Source of the DNA: Clostridiales bacterium
GTDB lineage: Bacteria; Bacillota; Clostridia; TANB77; CAG-508
Reading direction: 5' to 3'
Length of the DNA: 64,000 nucleotides
Assembly: GCA_015056485.1 (NCBI GenBank)
Contig: SVGD01000008.1
Location: forward strand, 1-64,000
The position numbers and the translations under genes are program-made. This document shows positions 36,158 through 43,841 of this stretch, piece after piece. The notes below the pieces were generated by a model. That model saw nothing but the letters and a program-made list of their open reading frames with translations, did not search any database and had not been told where the DNA came from. Every line of letters begins with the position of its first letter. The first letter of the stretch is position 1.

Positions 36158-36412
36158 TTAAAATTCGACGAATCTAGGAGGTCTTTCCGTTTTTAAATCC
36201 TTGTTTAAAATCTCTAACAATTCAGCTGAGAGAACTTCACATTTTGAAAACGGATTTCTCAATTTAACAAGCTTTTTGACTTCTCCCTTATCTTTCTCCG
36301 TAACAATTGGTGTGTCCCGGTATAGAGCAAAAGAATAATGTGCTTTCGAAAAAAGTGTTTTCTTCTTAAATCTAACCTTGTACACATAGTTGTAAACGTA
36401 GTTTTTGAACAT
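36158..36412 (-). CDS. Orphan 84-residue protein of cassette 7, uses CGG
   Basis: Start is the ATG at 36410-36412 because TTGGAGGAA precedes it; an upstream in-frame ATG overlaps that site. The product opens with Y-V-Y-N-Y-V-Y-K-V-R-F-K-K-K-T-L-F-S and is a paralogue of the cassette 6 protein. Its fold is likely the same small alpha/beta unit with a conserved FSKC. An in-frame CGG (36317-36319) is read as Arg in ALYRDTPI. A +1 shift there would give an out-of-family sequence that soon stops. Function unknown. Confidence 0.72.
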   Translation of the reverse strand: MFKNYVYNYVYKVRFKKKTLFSKAHYSFALYRDTPIVTEKDKGEVKKLVKLRNPFSKCEVLSAELLEILNKDLKTERPPRFVEF

Positions 36413-36444
36413 TTTAAATTCCTCCAACATATAAAATTATATTC

Positions 36445-36473
36445 ATTATAACATATTTACATAAAATTATCAA
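36445..36473 (-). promoter_or_regulatory. Promoter of cassette 7
   Basis: Minus strand: TTGATA (36468-36473), 17-bp spacer, TATAAT (36445-36450). Confidence 0.8.
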
Positions 36474-36482
36474 ATTCACTAT

Positions 36483-36525
36483 CAACTTAAAAGATCTATA
36501 GCTTTGCTATGACTCTTTTAAGTTG
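36483..36525. repeat. Hairpin next to a tRNA-Tyr fragment
   Basis: CAACTTAAAAGA (36483-36494) and TCTTTTAAGTTG (36514-36525) form a perfect 12-bp stem with an inner TATAGC/GCTAT stem. It borders the duplicated tRNA end. Confidence 0.6.
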
Positions 36526-36542
36526 GTGGGCAGGGATGGATT
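36523..36542 (-). repeat. Duplicate of the tRNA-Tyr 3' end (possible att scar)
   Basis: A 20-base exact copy of 36699-36718, the last part of tRNA-Tyr including its encoded CCA. The 94 bases between it and an inverted tRNA fragment (36636-36650) are G+C-rich and contain AAAACAGTC/GACTGTTTT, unlike the surroundings. Confidence 0.65.
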
Positions 36543-36666
36543 ACGTCAAGCCGCGTCGGTAAAACAGTCCACCAGACTGTTTTAGCCTTCACTCATTGAC
36601 TGCTGTTGCAATCTAATGAGCTTGGCAACCTCCTTTTCGAATCCATCCCATTTTTTTAAATATAAA

Positions 36667-36698
36667 AATAAGAATAAGATTTTTTTCTTATCCTTATT
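36667..36698 (-). terminator. Terminator of the tRNA transcript
   Basis: Minus-strand AATAAGGATAAG pairs with CTTATTCTTATT (one G.U), directly after tRNA-Tyr and followed by T-rich sequence. Confidence 0.65.
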
Positions 36699-36699
36699 T

Positions 36700-36785
36700 T
36701 GGTGGGCAGGGATGGATTCGAACCATCGTACTCGAATGAGAACAGATTTACAGTCTGCCGCCTTTAGCCACTCGGCCACCTACCC
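36700..36785 (-). tRNA. tRNA-Tyr (GTA)
   Basis: Class II tRNA of 86 nt with encoded CCA. Acceptor GGGTAGG pairs with CCTGCCC, the anticodon arm is CAGACTGTAAATCTG with anticodon GTA, there is a long variable arm, and the T arm holds GGTTCGAATCC. It is transcribed with tRNA-Met upstream. Confidence 0.93.
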
Positions 36786-36810
36786 ATATTATATTAAAAA
36801 AATTTTGCGT

Positions 36811-36887
36811 TGGTGCTCCCTCAAGGATTCGAACCTTGGACCCACCGGTTATGAGCCGGTTGCTCTGACCAACTGAGCTAAGGGAGC
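36811..36887 (-). tRNA. tRNA-Met (CAT), elongator type
   Basis: 77 nt with encoded CCA. Acceptor GCTCCCT pairs with AGGGAGC, the anticodon stem is ACCGG/CCGGT with loop CTCATAA (anticodon CAT), and the T arm is GGTTCGAATCC. An Ile(CAT) tRNA modified to lysidine cannot be wholly excluded, but the stems fit elongator Met. Confidence 0.9.
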
Positions 36888-37073
36888 ATTTGTTCAACGC
36901 AAGACTTATTATAAGGTATTTTTTTAAGCATGTCAATAGTAAATTTTAATTTTTTTAATTTTATTTGTGTTTGGTATTTAGTGATTGGTTATTTGTAGGT
37001 ACGAACTTTATTCATAGCAACAATAATAAATCATCGAGTACAAAATTAGATTCTTCTACTCTTTTCTTCGATT

Positions 37074-37100
37074 TACTGAAAATTCATTAAATTTTCAGTA
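37074..37100. repeat. Perfect 10-bp inverted repeat
   Basis: TACTGAAAAT and ATTTTCAGTA with a 7-base loop. Confidence 0.6.
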
Positions 37101-37110
37101 AAATTTTAAA

Positions 37111-37170
37111 AGCTAAAATAATTAATTTTTGATAAATAAGAATTTATTTTCAAAAATTAATATTTTAGCT
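37111..37170. repeat. Long AT-rich hairpin
   Basis: AGCTAAAATAATTAATTTTTGA at 37111-37132 pairs with 37149-37170 with one unpaired base, enclosing about 16 bases. It could be a terminator for the SPFH gene read on the minus strand or a small inserted element. Confidence 0.5.
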
Positions 37171-37218
37171 TAATTTATATAATAAATGTTTATTTTTGTA
37201 CTGTTTTATTATTAAATT

Positions 37219-37246
37219 CAGGTTGTCAAGGACGCCAACCCCTACA
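37219..37246 (-). repeat. Decayed REP-like palindrome (unit l)
   Basis: Minus strand: TGTAGGGGTTGGCGTCC, then TTGACAACCTG; the tag is intact but only GGTTG/CAACC of the arms still pairs. Confidence 0.6.
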
Positions 37247-37275
37247 TATAATTGTAGTAATTAACGAATTAAATA

Positions 37276-38457
37276 CTAACATTTTGTTCCGCATTCTGGG
37301 CAAAATTTTGCATCTGATGATAATTCTTTTCCACATTCTTTACAAAATGCTTTTTCTTCTCTTTTTGTACCACATTCTGGACAGAATTTTCCACCATTTA
37401 TTTCTTTTTTACAATTTGAACATGTCCATGTATCTTCTTTCTTGTTTTCTATTGGTTGTTGTGATGCACCATTATTTTGTTGCCATGGAGCTTGAGCTAT
37501 TCCACCTAACATTCCATTAGAAGCCATGTTCATAACACCAATTCCCATAACTCCATTTAAAGAACCTGCTGAATTATTTGCAGCATCTTGAACTGCATTT
37601 GCATAAGCATCAACAAGTGCACCTTGTTGCATATATGAGTTACTGCTAAATTCATATTTATCGATTTTTTTCTCAGATTCTTCATCTAAAGTAACTGACT
37701 CTACTGAAAAACTTACTAATTCAATTCCTCTTTCACGTATTGGTTTGTCAAAAACTCTTTCATTCATTATTTCTCTTATTTCATCAGTTTGACTTGGTAA
37801 TTCTAATACTGGAACTTTAAATTCTGATGTACCTAATTCATTTAATACATTTTGGAATGATGCAATAACTTCTGACCTTATTTGTTCAACTAAATCATCT
37901 TTTCTATATATGTTTGCTGTGCCAGCCATCTTGTTCATAAAAATTGCTAAATCTGCAATCCTAAAAGTATATTTTCCAAAGCATTTAATTTCAACTCTTA
38001 ATGGATTTAATGTTCCTGTCATTTGATTAGGAATTGGATGTGACCAATCTTGGAATGGAATTGGTGCAGGTGTACCAAATTTATTATCTATAATTTCTTT
38101 TATGTTAAAGAAAAATACATATTGTTCTTTTGATATAGCTCCTTCATATGTAAATCTCTCCCACATTTCTTTAAATACTGCTCCAAATTGTCCTGCAAAA
38201 AATGAAGGTGATGAAGATTCATCGAACACATATATTCCCTCTTCTGCTGTTGCGTCTATCACCTTTCCATTATCATATATAATAGCACATTGTCCAGGAG
38301 CTACTATTATTGTACTTTTATTAGATATAATTCCACTTTCTGGTGAAACTTTAACCATTAAGACATCATTACTCATATTGTCACATCTTATAACTTCCTT
38401 CCATTGATCTTTTAAAGTAGACTTTATAGCTGTTTCAGCTGTTTTAATTAATCCCAT
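37276..38457 (-). CDS. SPFH-domain protein with C-terminal zinc ribbons (YdjI-like)
   Basis: Product of 393 residues. SPFH/virion-core-like domain (about 15-290, with ERFTYEGAISKEQYVFFFNIKEI), a Gly/Ala/Asn-rich linker (about 290-335), then two zinc ribbons: CSNCKKEINGGKFCPECG and CKECGKELSSDAKFCPECG. This is the YdjI family, which in Bacillus recruits the phage-shock-like LiaH/PspA system to the membrane. It has no membrane helix. It is paired with the Tim44-like gene upstream, an arrangement repeated in Clostridia, suggesting a membrane-stress complex. Confidence 0.88.
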   Translation of the reverse strand: MGLIKTAETAIKSTLKDQWKEVIRCDNMSNDVLMVKVSPESGIISNKSTIIVAPGQCAIIYDNGKVIDATAEEGIYVFDESSSPSFFAGQFGAVFKEMWERFTYEGAISKEQYVFFFNIKEIIDNKFGTPAPIPFQDWSHPIPNQMTGTLNPLRVEIKCFGKYTFRIADLAIFMNKMAGTANIYRKDDLVEQIRSEVIASFQNVLNELGTSEFKVPVLELPSQTDEIREIMNERVFDKPIRERGIELVSFSVESVTLDEESEKKIDKYEFSSNSYMQQGALVDAYANAVQDAANNSAGSLNGVMGIGVMNMASNGMLGGIAQAPWQQNNGASQQPIENKKEDTWTCSNCKKEINGGKFCPECGTKREEKAFCKECGKELSSDAKFCPECGTKC

Positions 38458-38481
38458 ATTTATTCCTCCTATTATTTATAA

Positions 38482-39423
38482 TTAAATTCTTTCCAAATTT
38501 GTTAACACCCAACTAAACTCTCCTGTTGTAATAACGCTTCCGCAATATTCACATTTTCCAGATGAAGTTATTTCAGTAGGCGCCCCACAATTTGGACAAT
38601 TTTTTGTATCAACTGTTTGCATTCCAGGTTTTGTTTTTATTCCAGTTTTTCTAATAAATATAAGTTTATATGTATTGTGTCTTTCAGTTGTAGTATCACC
38701 TTTTATTACTTCTCTCGTTTCATCATTAATAATATAATCTATCATCTTTGAATTCAATACTATAGTTAAAATATCTTTATCTCCACTTTGTGTAAAATTA
38801 TATAAATGGGCTGATTTCACACAAATTCTTTCCATCATATTAATTTGATGATTATCAATATATCCTTGTAACTGCTTTTTATGCATTTCAAAAAGTTCGT
38901 TGGATTCAAAATATCTTATTGAATCCCATTCTCTATTCATCCAAGCTTCTTGTAATTTCACAAAAACATCTTTTGCCCATGATATAAATTCTTCTTTATT
39001 AAATAATTCATCTGTTTCTTTTATACGTTTTTCAATAGTACCTTCATTAACTTCATATGTTTGTGTTTGTGTCGTTCTCCTATTTCTCATCAGTTCTTCA
39101 TTGCGTCTTCTATACATATCTTTATTTCTATTTGATTTTTTATATACAAGAAAAGCTATAACTAAAATAATTATAATTCCAGGTACTCCGCCAATTCCAA
39201 ATAAATTAAAAAGTGAAAGTCCATATCCATAATCATATCCAGAGTCATAATCATAGTCATAATCATAACTACTCCAATCGCTTCCCCAGTCAGAAGAACT
39301 AAAACTGTCATAAGATTCAAAACTTCCTACATCAGCAAAAGCAGGTTTTTCAAAGATAAAAACTGCTAATATTGTTATGCTTAAAATTAGCATTACATTT
39401 ATTATAGATAATGCCTTTTTCAT
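38482..39423 (-). CDS. Tim44-like domain membrane protein with zinc ribbon
   Basis: Product of 313 residues: signal peptide (about 1-30), Asp/Tyr/Ser-rich extracellular stretch (about 33-70), one membrane helix (about 75-95), cytosolic Tim44-like domain (about 135-245: FISWAKDVFVKLQEAWMNREWDSI) and a C-terminal CPNC/CEYC zinc ribbon. Members are found beside SPFH/YdjI genes and are thought to scaffold membrane stress complexes. The Asp-Tyr-rich extracytoplasmic loop is unusual in length. Start has an AAGGAGG site. Confidence 0.83.
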   Translation of the reverse strand: MKKALSIINVMLILSITILAVFIFEKPAFADVGSFESYDSFSSSDWGSDWSSYDYDYDYDSGYDYGYGLSLFNLFGIGGVPGIIIILVIAFLVYKKSNRNKDMYRRRNEELMRNRRTTQTQTYEVNEGTIEKRIKETDELFNKEEFISWAKDVFVKLQEAWMNREWDSIRYFESNELFEMHKKQLQGYIDNHQINMMERICVKSAHLYNFTQSGDKDILTIVLNSKMIDYIINDETREVIKGDTTTERHNTYKLIFIRKTGIKTKPGMQTVDTKNCPNCGAPTEITSSGKCEYCGSVITTGEFSWVLTNLERI

Positions 39424-39435
39424 TTTTTCCTCCTT

Positions 39436-39924
39436 TTACTTTCTTATATATGTGACATATTCATAGTCGTAAGGATTTTCCTCATTTGTGATTCCTTTTT
39501 CTTTTTCAACTACTTTCCACTCATTATCATCTATTATAGGAAAATACACATCCCCTTCAAATTCTTGATTTATATGTGTTATATAAAGTTTATTACTAAA
39601 TGGCATTAATAATTTGTATATTGTTGCACCACCTATAACAAAACATTCTTCATCAGATTCTATATATTTATCAAGAAGTTTTAGGTCATCTAATATTTCA
39701 ACGTTTTCATCATCAATGCTCATTTCAGCATCATTACATAATATAATATGTTTTCTATTTGGTAAAACTCTACCTAATGATTCAAAAGTTTTTCTTCCCA
39801 TTATTATTTTCTTTCCTGTAGTTATATTCTTAAATCTTTTTAAATCTTCTGGTAGATGCCATATAAGTTTATTATCTTTACCTATTACATTATTTTTTGC
39901 AACTGCAACTATCATACTTAACAT
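39436..39924 (-). CDS. folA: Dihydrofolate reductase
   Basis: Product of 162 residues. MIVAVAKNNVIGKDNKLIWHLPEDLKRFK at the N-terminus holds the substrate and NADPH contacts (Trp-His-Leu-Pro-x-Asp), GRKTFESLGRVLPNRKHIIL follows, then VIGGATIYKLLMPF for NADPH. It reduces dihydrofolate to tetrahydrofolate and lies 17 bases downstream of thyA, which makes dihydrofolate; the two form the usual operon. Length normal. Confidence 0.96.
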   Translation of the reverse strand: MLSMIVAVAKNNVIGKDNKLIWHLPEDLKRFKNITTGKKIIMGRKTFESLGRVLPNRKHIILCNDAEMSIDDENVEILDDLKLLDKYIESDEECFVIGGATIYKLLMPFSNKLYITHINQEFEGDVYFPIIDDNEWKVVEKEKGITNEENPYDYEYVTYIRK

Positions 39925-39941
39925 ATATAATACCTCCTATA

Positions 39942-40733
39942 TTAAACCGCAACTGGCATATTAATTTTTCCTAAATGATTGTAATCTATTAGTTCGAAAT
40001 CTTCAGGTTTAAAGTCATAAAAATCTTTAACTTCTGGGTTAATCCATAATTTTGGTGCTGGTAAAGCCTTATCCCTTCTTGATAATTGTTCTTTCATGCC
40101 TTCTATTTGATTTTCATATATATGTGCATTACTTATACACACAGTTAACATTCCTGGTTTTAAATTTGTAACTTGTGCAAGCATATGAATAAATATTGAA
40201 TACTGAACAACATTAAATGGATGTCCTAAAGGTATATCATTTGACCTTATTGTTAGCATACAATTTAATTTTCCATCTGTTACATCCCAACAACTATTAA
40301 ATACACATGGATATAAAGCGCCTGTATCTAAATAAGGTATTTGCCATAAATTTATAACCATTCTTCTATCTTGTGGATTTGTTTTTAATTGGTGAATAAG
40401 TTTATCTACTTGATTAAATTCTTTCACAACCCAACCATAAGCTGTTCCAATTGTTCCATCTTCCATTTCCCATTCATCCCATATATGAACATTTTGTTCA
40501 TGTAAGTCACTTATTTTATTAGATTGTTTTTGAAAAATCCAAAGCAATTCTTTTATAGCTGCTTTATATGCAACATATTTTGTTGTTAAAATCGGAAATT
40601 CTTCTTCAAGATTAAATTGTAATATTTGATGTGGTAATTTATATGTAGCAATTCCAGTTCTATTATTATCATAATATCCTTCATTTAAAATTTTCTCTAC
40701 TAAATCTAAATATTTTTCATCATATTTGCTCAT
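39942..40733 (-). CDS. thyA: Thymidylate synthase, B. subtilis ThyA/phi3T type
   Basis: Product of 263 residues, converting dUMP to dTMP with methylene-tetrahydrofolate. The N-terminus [25 protein letters not shown] and the active site [20 protein letters not shown] match the B. subtilis ThyA branch, where the usual PCH is PCV. The nucleophile is the Cys of Y-P-C. In the B. subtilis sequence I remember, the position five residues on is Gln (T-Q-W) but here it is Cys (S-C-W). [18 protein letters not shown] and the end [19 protein letters not shown] are conserved. With folA downstream it forms a folate operon. Confidence 0.93.
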   Translation of the reverse strand: MSKYDEKYLDLVEKILNEGYYDNNRTGIATYKLPHQILQFNLEEEFPILTTKYVAYKAAIKELLWIFQKQSNKISDLHEQNVHIWDEWEMEDGTIGTAYGWVVKEFNQVDKLIHQLKTNPQDRRMVINLWQIPYLDTGALYPCVFNSCWDVTDGKLNCMLTIRSNDIPLGHPFNVVQYSIFIHMLAQVTNLKPGMLTVCISNAHIYENQIEGMKEQLSRRDKALPAPKLWINPEVKDFYDFKPEDFELIDYNHLGKINMPVAV

Positions 40734-40794
40734 TTAAATCAACCTTTCTTAATTTTTAAGGAAAATTTATTATATTTCCTTATTATATAATTTA

Positions 40795-40821
40795 AGCAAG
40801 CATATAAAATATAAGCTTGCT
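40795..40821 (-). terminator. Hairpin after the unknown gene at 40839
   Basis: AGCAAGC with TATA pairs with TATA and GCTTGCT through one mismatch pair. It lies 17 bases after the stop codon. Confidence 0.6.
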
Positions 40822-40838
40822 CTAAATTTTATATATTT

Positions 40839-41663
40839 TTAATTTTCTCCTCTTCCTTCAGGAAGTGCTGGTAATTGTAAAACAACCTTAACTTTACAAA
40901 TGTATGCAATTGTTCTTACAAGTTTGCTTGTTTTTATTCTTTGCCATAATGAAGGTTTTACTTCAAATCTAGTTTGTGCTAAATATTCGTTTTCTTCTGT
41001 TTGTTCAATAACTTGTGCTTTTTCGTCTTCTACTGGAGCTGGTATTCCTTTTAATGCTTCTGCAATTTCAATTCCAATATAACTTAAAGCTTTTGATCTA
41101 TCTTCTATTCTTTCCATATCAATTTCAATATGTAAATTTGTTTCTAGATTTGATATTCTAGCTTTTATGAGTTTTATTGCATCATTATAATTATCATTTT
41201 TCTTGTTTTTTGCTTTTCCAACAACTACCAAAGCTTGAATAACATCTTCTGATAAAACAGTTGTGGCTTGTTTAACTTTTGATTTCCAGTCTTTTTCTTT
41301 ATTTTCTACAGAATCCAATAATCCTTTTAGATTATTAGCAACATTAATGTTTTTTTCTCTTTGTCTGATTAATGTTTCTATTTTTTTTGTATTTTCTTCA
41401 AATTGGTTTGTTGCATATTCAACTAATCCATATGCAGCTCTATATACTCCTGCTGGGAAGTTTTTCTTTTTTGGATATTCTATTAAATATGTTTTTATAG
41501 AATCTATTAAATCTTTAAAAAATGCATCTTCGTCCAATTGAACAATTTGTTTTTTGCTGTTTGGATTTATCATTTTTTGCACTTTATCAATATTTGATAA
41601 AATTTTCTCTTCTGTAATTATCATTCTTACGTTTACTATGCCTGGCTTATGAAAAAATAGCAC
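40839..41663 (-). CDS. Unknown helical protein, GTG start
   Basis: Product of 274 residues. Start is GTG 41661-41663, preceded by AAAGGAGGG at 8 bases; upstream in-frame codons lie in the promoter. It is mostly helical with a central coiled-coil part (NQFEENTKKIETLIRQREKNINVANNLKGLLDSVENKEKDW), a C-terminal basic stretch, and no signal. Family not recognised. The promoter region carries three TGTWAH repeats (see 41769-41804). Monocistronic, with a hairpin terminator. Confidence 0.7.
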   Translation of the reverse strand: MLFFHKPGIVNVRMIITEEKILSNIDKVQKMINPNSKKQIVQLDEDAFFKDLIDSIKTYLIEYPKKKNFPAGVYRAAYGLVEYATNQFEENTKKIETLIRQREKNINVANNLKGLLDSVENKEKDWKSKVKQATTVLSEDVIQALVVVGKAKNKKNDNYNDAIKLIKARISNLETNLHIEIDMERIEDRSKALSYIGIEIAEALKGIPAPVEDEKAQVIEQTEENEYLAQTRFEVKPSLWQRIKTSKLVRTIAYICKVKVVLQLPALPEGRGEN

Positions 41664-41768
41664 TGTAAACTCCCTCCTTTGTCCTACGTATTTACTAAAA
41701 CTATTATTATTATACAATCTTTCCCTAAAAACTACAATAGGATTTTTTATTTTTTGTTTTTCATTTTC

Positions 41769-41804
41769 GTTACAATTTTATTACAAAAATATTACAAATG
41801 TCAA
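41769..41804 (-). promoter_or_regulatory. Three WalR-like hexamers overlapping a promoter
   Basis: Minus strand: TGTAAT-N5-TGTAAT-N5-TGTAAC (41796 down to 41769), matching the known WalR (YycF) consensus TGTWAH-N5-TGTWAH one and a half times over. A TTGACA (41799-41804) and TAAAAT with 18-bp spacing overlap them. Binding by WalR is inference. Confidence 0.5.
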
Positions 41805-41878
41805 TTGTATAAATTAATTTTTTTTATTTAATTTTACAATTATAAATTTGCAGTGAGATGTGTGAAGTGTTATATATT

Positions 41879-43693
41879 TTATATTACATTCTTTATTTCT
41901 TCATGTCTTTTTACTTTTCCTGTGCTAGTTTTGATTAACTCTTCATCTGTTACTATTAATTCTTTTATATATTTATATGGTGGCATTGTTTTATTGATTT
42001 CTTTAATTTTCTCCCATATTTTTTCTTTTATTTCTTCCTTAGTTTCAACACTATATAAATCTTTCATCATATCTTTGTCATAAACTATTTTTGCACATAT
42101 TGTTAAATCTACATCATCATCTTCTTCTGGTTTTCCATATACAAAAGATTCTTTAATTCCATCTACTCTATTTACAACATTCTCTATTTCCTCAGGAAAA
42201 ACATTTTTTCCATTTTTTAATACTATTACATTTTTCTTTCTTCCTGATAAGAATAAAAATCCTTTTTTATCAATATATCCTAAATCTCCTGTTCTTAACC
42301 AACCCTTACTATCTAATACTTCTCTTGTCGCTTCTTCATTTTGATAATATCCAAGCATTACATTTGGACCTTTTACAATAATTTCTCCAATCCCATCTTC
42401 ATCTTTATCAACTATCTTTACTTTTATACTTGGAAATATTTTTCCTACCGAACCTATTTTATGATCAAAATCTGTACCAGCTGAAATAATTGGAGAAGCT
42501 TCTGTTAAGCCGTATCCTTGACAAACTTTAAATCCTAAATCATTGAATCCCTTTTCTACCTTAGGATCCAATGCTGCAGCACCATTCATCATTATTCTTA
42601 ATTTGCCTCCAAAAGCTTCATGTATATCTTTAAAAAGTGCTTTTCTTACATCTATTCCAACTTTTGATAGTGGACCTGTTATTTTCATAACTTTTTCTAC
42701 TGTTTGAAGTTTTCCTTTTTTTTCAACTTCTTTCATTACTCTTTTATACATATTTTCAAAAAGAGCTGGAACTGAAATAAGTTCAGTAATTTGATATTCT
42801 TTTATATTTTTTGCGATATGTCTTAATCCATCACAATAAGCTATGGATGCTCCTCTATACATTATATATAAAAAATCTACTGTACATTCAAATGTATGAT
42901 GTAATGGTAACATTGAAAGTAGCGTATCTTTTTCATCAGTATATAGGACTCTTCCTATATCCATTATATTGCTACAGATATTTTTATGAGATAACATTAC
43001 AGCTTTAGAATTAGATGTTGTACCTGATGTAAATAATAAGAAAGACATCTCTTCATTATTTATTTTTGCATCTAAAAATCTTCTGTCGCCTATTTCTATT
43101 AATTCTTTTCCTTTTTCTATACATTCATACTCTGAATATATACCATCTTCCATTTTAGGCAAATCCATTGATATAAAACATCTTAAATTTGTCATTTTTC
43201 TTTCTTTAATATCTTTCATTATATCATCGAATTTTTTTGAGTAGAAAATTGCTTCAACTCCTGCTCGAATAATTAGTGTTTCTAATTCATTTGCTGGAAG
43301 AGCTTTATCTAAAGGAACAACTATTCCTGTACCGCAAACTGTCGCCATATATGCAACACACCATTCGTATCTATTTTCAGAAATAATTGCAATTTTCTTT
43401 CCTTTTAATCCCATCTCAATTAATTTTGTTCCTAAAGCATTAATTTGTTCGTAAAATTCACTATATTTTATACTTGCAATTTCACCAGGCTTTTCTGTTT
43501 TATATTTAAATGCTGGTTTATCTGCGAATAATTTGTTAGACTGTTCAAGCATATCCTTTAAGTCTGTTATTTTTCTTGTTTTATATAATTTTCTTTTTTG
43601 TTTAGTTGTTTTTTCTTCTACAATCTGTTCTAGATACTCTGTATATTCTTTTTCAAGTTCAGCATCTTTTACTTCATCTATTTCTTTGCTCAT
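41879..43693 (-). CDS. Long-chain acyl-CoA ligase-like AMP-binding enzyme
   Basis: Product of 604 residues, ANL superfamily. P-loop LLFTSGTTSNSKAVMLSHKNI (about 218-238), A5 motif CQGYGLTEASPI (about 390-401), A7 WLRTGDLGYIDKKG, A10 STGKVKR near the end. It activates a fatty acid to acyl-AMP and then a CoA thioester. The C-terminal lysine in TGKVKR is the catalytic Lys. The chain-length preference cannot be read. A 40-residue N-terminal extension is rich in Lys and Glu. Apparently monocistronic, followed by a GTGTGAAGTG repeat. Confidence 0.9.
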   Translation of the reverse strand: MSKEIDEVKDAELEKEYTEYLEQIVEEKTTKQKRKLYKTRKITDLKDMLEQSNKLFADKPAFKYKTEKPGEIASIKYSEFYEQINALGTKLIEMGLKGKKIAIISENRYEWCVAYMATVCGTGIVVPLDKALPANELETLIIRAGVEAIFYSKKFDDIMKDIKERKMTNLRCFISMDLPKMEDGIYSEYECIEKGKELIEIGDRRFLDAKINNEEMSFLLFTSGTTSNSKAVMLSHKNICSNIMDIGRVLYTDEKDTLLSMLPLHHTFECTVDFLYIMYRGASIAYCDGLRHIAKNIKEYQITELISVPALFENMYKRVMKEVEKKGKLQTVEKVMKITGPLSKVGIDVRKALFKDIHEAFGGKLRIMMNGAAALDPKVEKGFNDLGFKVCQGYGLTEASPIISAGTDFDHKIGSVGKIFPSIKVKIVDKDEDGIGEIIVKGPNVMLGYYQNEEATREVLDSKGWLRTGDLGYIDKKGFLFLSGRKKNVIVLKNGKNVFPEEIENVVNRVDGIKESFVYGKPEEDDDVDLTICAKIVYDKDMMKDLYSVETKEEIKEKIWEKIKEINKTMPPYKYIKELIVTDEELIKTSTGKVKRHEEIKNVI

Positions 43694-43775
43694 AGGTTCC
43701 CTCCTAAATATTTTTACACCTTAAATATTTTGTATTATATATTATAAAAAATATTTTTTCAATAAAATGTTTTAA

Positions 43776-43826
43776 TGTAGGGGTCGGTCTCGACCGACCC
43801 TGGGCAAGTCAAGACTTGCCCCTACA
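43776..43826. repeat. Inverted pair of GTAG-tagged palindromes (unit m)
   Basis: Left half TGTAGGGGTCGGTC, TCGACCGACCC; right half GGGCAAGTC, AAGACTTGCCCCTACA. Each half folds on its own and their arm sequences differ. Tags face outward. Confidence 0.87.
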
Positions 43827-43841
43827 CCTAATATAATATTT

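Larger units (their letters stand above)
36889..37275. other. 387-base gap with two hairpins and a decayed palindrome
   Basis: No gene seen. It holds a degenerate GTAG-like tag (TTTGTAGGTACGAAC near 36993), a perfect 10-bp hairpin at 37074-37100, an AT-rich hairpin at 37111-37170 and REP-like unit l at 37219-37246. Confidence 0.6.

Noticed and set aside
36582-36936. Short ORFs across the tRNA genes on both strands
   Set aside because: They read through tRNA-Tyr, tRNA-Met and the duplicated tRNA fragment and have no support as proteins.
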